Made by a program: the position numbers and the translations under genes. 64,000 bases of DNA, taken from the NCBI GenBank assembly GCA_946055165.1, contig CAMGFA010000001.1:62001-126000 (forward strand), given 5' to 3'. Shown one piece after another: positions 62,991 to 64,000 of this stretch. Position 1 is the first letter of the stretch; every line of letters begins with the position of its first letter. The notes below the pieces were generated by a model. The model was not told where the DNA came from, did no database searches, and saw only the letters and a list, made by a program, of their open reading frames with translations. This stretch comes from an uncultured Bacteroidales bacterium. Its GTDB lineage: Bacteria; Bacteroidota; Bacteroidia; Bacteroidales; UBA932.

Positions 62991-64000
62991 TGAAAGTTCT
63001 GGTAACCGGTGCCAAAGGCTTCGTAGGACGGAACCTCTGCGCACAACTCAACAACATCAAGACAGGCAAGGCCAGGTGCTACGGAGACCTCACCATCGAC
63101 GAGGTATTCGAATACGACCTGGACAGCACTCCCGAGCAGCTCGAACAGTGGTGCGCCGAGTGCGACTTCGTCTTCAACCTCGCAGGGGTGAATCGGCCAA
63201 AAGACCCGCAGGAGTTTATGGAAGGCAACTTCGGTTTTGCAAGCGTGCTGCTCGATACACTCAAGAAGCACTGCAACAAAGCCCCTGTAATGCTCTCGTC
63301 CTCAGCACAGGCCTCACTTACCGGCCGATTCGGCAACAGCGAGTACGGGCGCAGCAAGAAAGCCGGGGAGGACCTCTTCCTGCAGTACGGCGAAGAGAAC
63401 GGAGTGAAGGTCCTGGTTTATCGCTTCCCCAACCTCTACGGCAAATGGTGCAGGCCGAACTACAACAGCGCCATCGCCACCTTCTGCAACAACATCGCCA
63501 ACGACCTTCCTATAACAGTGAACGATCCGAGCGTGGAGCTCGAAGTCCTCTATATCGACGACCTCGTAGAGGAGATGGTATCGGCCCTTAAAGGGCAGGA
63601 GCATCACTGCGAGTTCGAAGGCCTCGAAGTGCTTCCAAGTGACAACGGCCGATACTGCTATTGCCCTGTAACCCACAAGGTTACCCTTGGAGAGATAGTC
63701 GAGCTTCTGCATCGGTTCAAGGAGATGCCTAAGACTCTGATGATACCTGAAATCCCTGCTGACAGCTTTGCCAAGAGGCTCTACAGCACCTACCTCAGCT
63801 ATCTTCCGAAAGAAGGCGCAATCTTTGACCTCAAAATGAATGTAGATGAGCGCGGTTCCTTCACTGAGCTGGTCCACACCCTCAACTGCGGTCAGGTCAG
63901 CATCAATATCAGCAAACCGGGCATCACCAAGGGACAGCACTGGCACCATACCAAATGGGAGCAGTTCATAGTGGTCAAGGGTCACGGACTCATCCAGATG
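62990..64000 (+). CDS. CapF/FnlB-like bifunctional reductase–epimerase, 3' end outside window
   Basis: 337 codons are visible from the ATG at 62990 and the frame is still open at the window end. The N-terminal SDR domain has VTGAKGFVGRNL (5–16), FNLAGVNRP, SSSAQAS and the Tyr-x3-Lys in EYGRSKKAGEDL. From ~residue 275 a cupin domain begins (FDLKMNVDERGSFTELVHT, then ITKGQHWHHTKWEQF), the zinc-binding C-terminal cupin of CapF. CapF is about 370 residues, so ~35 are missing. Next in the pathway would be CapG (FnlC). Confidence 0.92.
   Translation, partial: MKVLVTGAKGFVGRNLCAQLNNIKTGKARCYGDLTIDEVFEYDLDSTPEQLEQWCAECDFVFNLAGVNRPKDPQEFMEGNFGFASVLLDTLKKHCNKAPVMLSSSAQASLTGRFGNSEYGRSKKAGEDLFLQYGEENGVKVLVYRFPNLYGKWCRPNYNSAIATFCNNIANDLPITVNDPSVELEVLYIDDLVEEMVSALKGQEHHCEFEGLEVLPSDNGRYCYCPVTHKVTLGEIVELLHRFKEMPKTLMIPEIPADSFAKRLYSTYLSYLPKEGAIFDLKMNVDERGSFTELVHTLNCGQVSINISKPGITKGQHWHHTKWEQFIVVKGHGLIQM

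Noticed and set aside
1..64000. CRISPR array
   Set aside because: No run of equal-spaced short repeats was found on reading the whole window.
1..64000. tRNA or rRNA genes
   Set aside because: No stretch with a T-arm GGTTCRANYCC and matching acceptor stem, or rRNA core sequence, was recognised.

Overview
The window looks like a chromosomal segment of a Bacteroidales bacterium (phylum Bacteroidota). Supporting signs are promoters of the type TTTG-N19/20-TAnnTTTG, the gene order zapA – 6S-like RNA – rny, a long Bacteroidetes-type NusB, DUF3276 and DUF5606 proteins, a UpxY-like antiterminator at the head of a polysaccharide locus, and DUF4988 lipoprotein sequence. I cannot fix the family or genus. 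The first ~27 kb and the last ~2 kb have moderately high GC and regular codon use. The middle (about 27.5–61.9 kb) is mostly AT-rich and mosaic, broken by insertion-sequence remnants and decayed genes.

1–8.3 kb: housekeeping genes: the end of trkA, a BASS-family transporter, mnmA, then an aminotransferase, a small unknown protein, ffh and nadE on the minus strand. 8.4–12.4 kb: polysaccharide export and control (Wza-like lipoprotein, Wzc-like tyrosine autokinase, PHP-type phosphatase). 12.4–22.7 kb: a cell-division pair (coiled-coil protein, ZapA), a 6S-like RNA, RNase Y, two tandem purine nucleoside phosphorylases, DUF3276, NusB, YajC, a YbbR-like protein, CoaE, DUF5606, RimO and a DUF389 membrane protein.

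22.7–64 kb: a large surface-polysaccharide locus. A strong promoter and a ~100-nt leader precede a UpxY/NusG-like antiterminator, followed by UDP-sugar dehydrogenase, RmlA and RmlB. Later come ManC–Gmd–Fcl (GDP-L-fucose), Wzx flippase, an F420-hydrogenase-beta-like protein with a pyruvyl transferase, an EpsG-like polymerase, several GT4 glycosyltransferases, a fucosyltransferase-like protein and acyl/acetyltransferases. A CDP-polyol module follows (TagF-like transferase, class V aminotransferase, cytidylyltransferase–oxidoreductase fusion, SDR, nucleotidyltransferase-like protein), and then CapE- and CapF-like genes, the last cut by the window end.

The most unusual content is a set of defence-like genes inside the sugar locus. 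Between 27.8 and 32.8 kb lie a membrane-anchored receiver protein with a histidine-kinase-like ATPase, then a three-gene operon (unknown protein, ABC-type ATPase, DUF4435 TOPRIM protein) resembling the ATPase/DUF4435 pair of PARIS. The 5.5-kb block is bounded by direct copies of one insertion-sequence right end. A second defence candidate, an OLD-like ATPase–TOPRIM protein, sits at 38.3–40.3 kb directly after an internally deleted insertion sequence. Several polysaccharide-modifying genes are broken by nonsense codons or at G/C homopolymers, and one locus is a visible recombination scar between a cytidylyltransferase and a glycosyltransferase gene. All names come from reading motifs; no database search was run.
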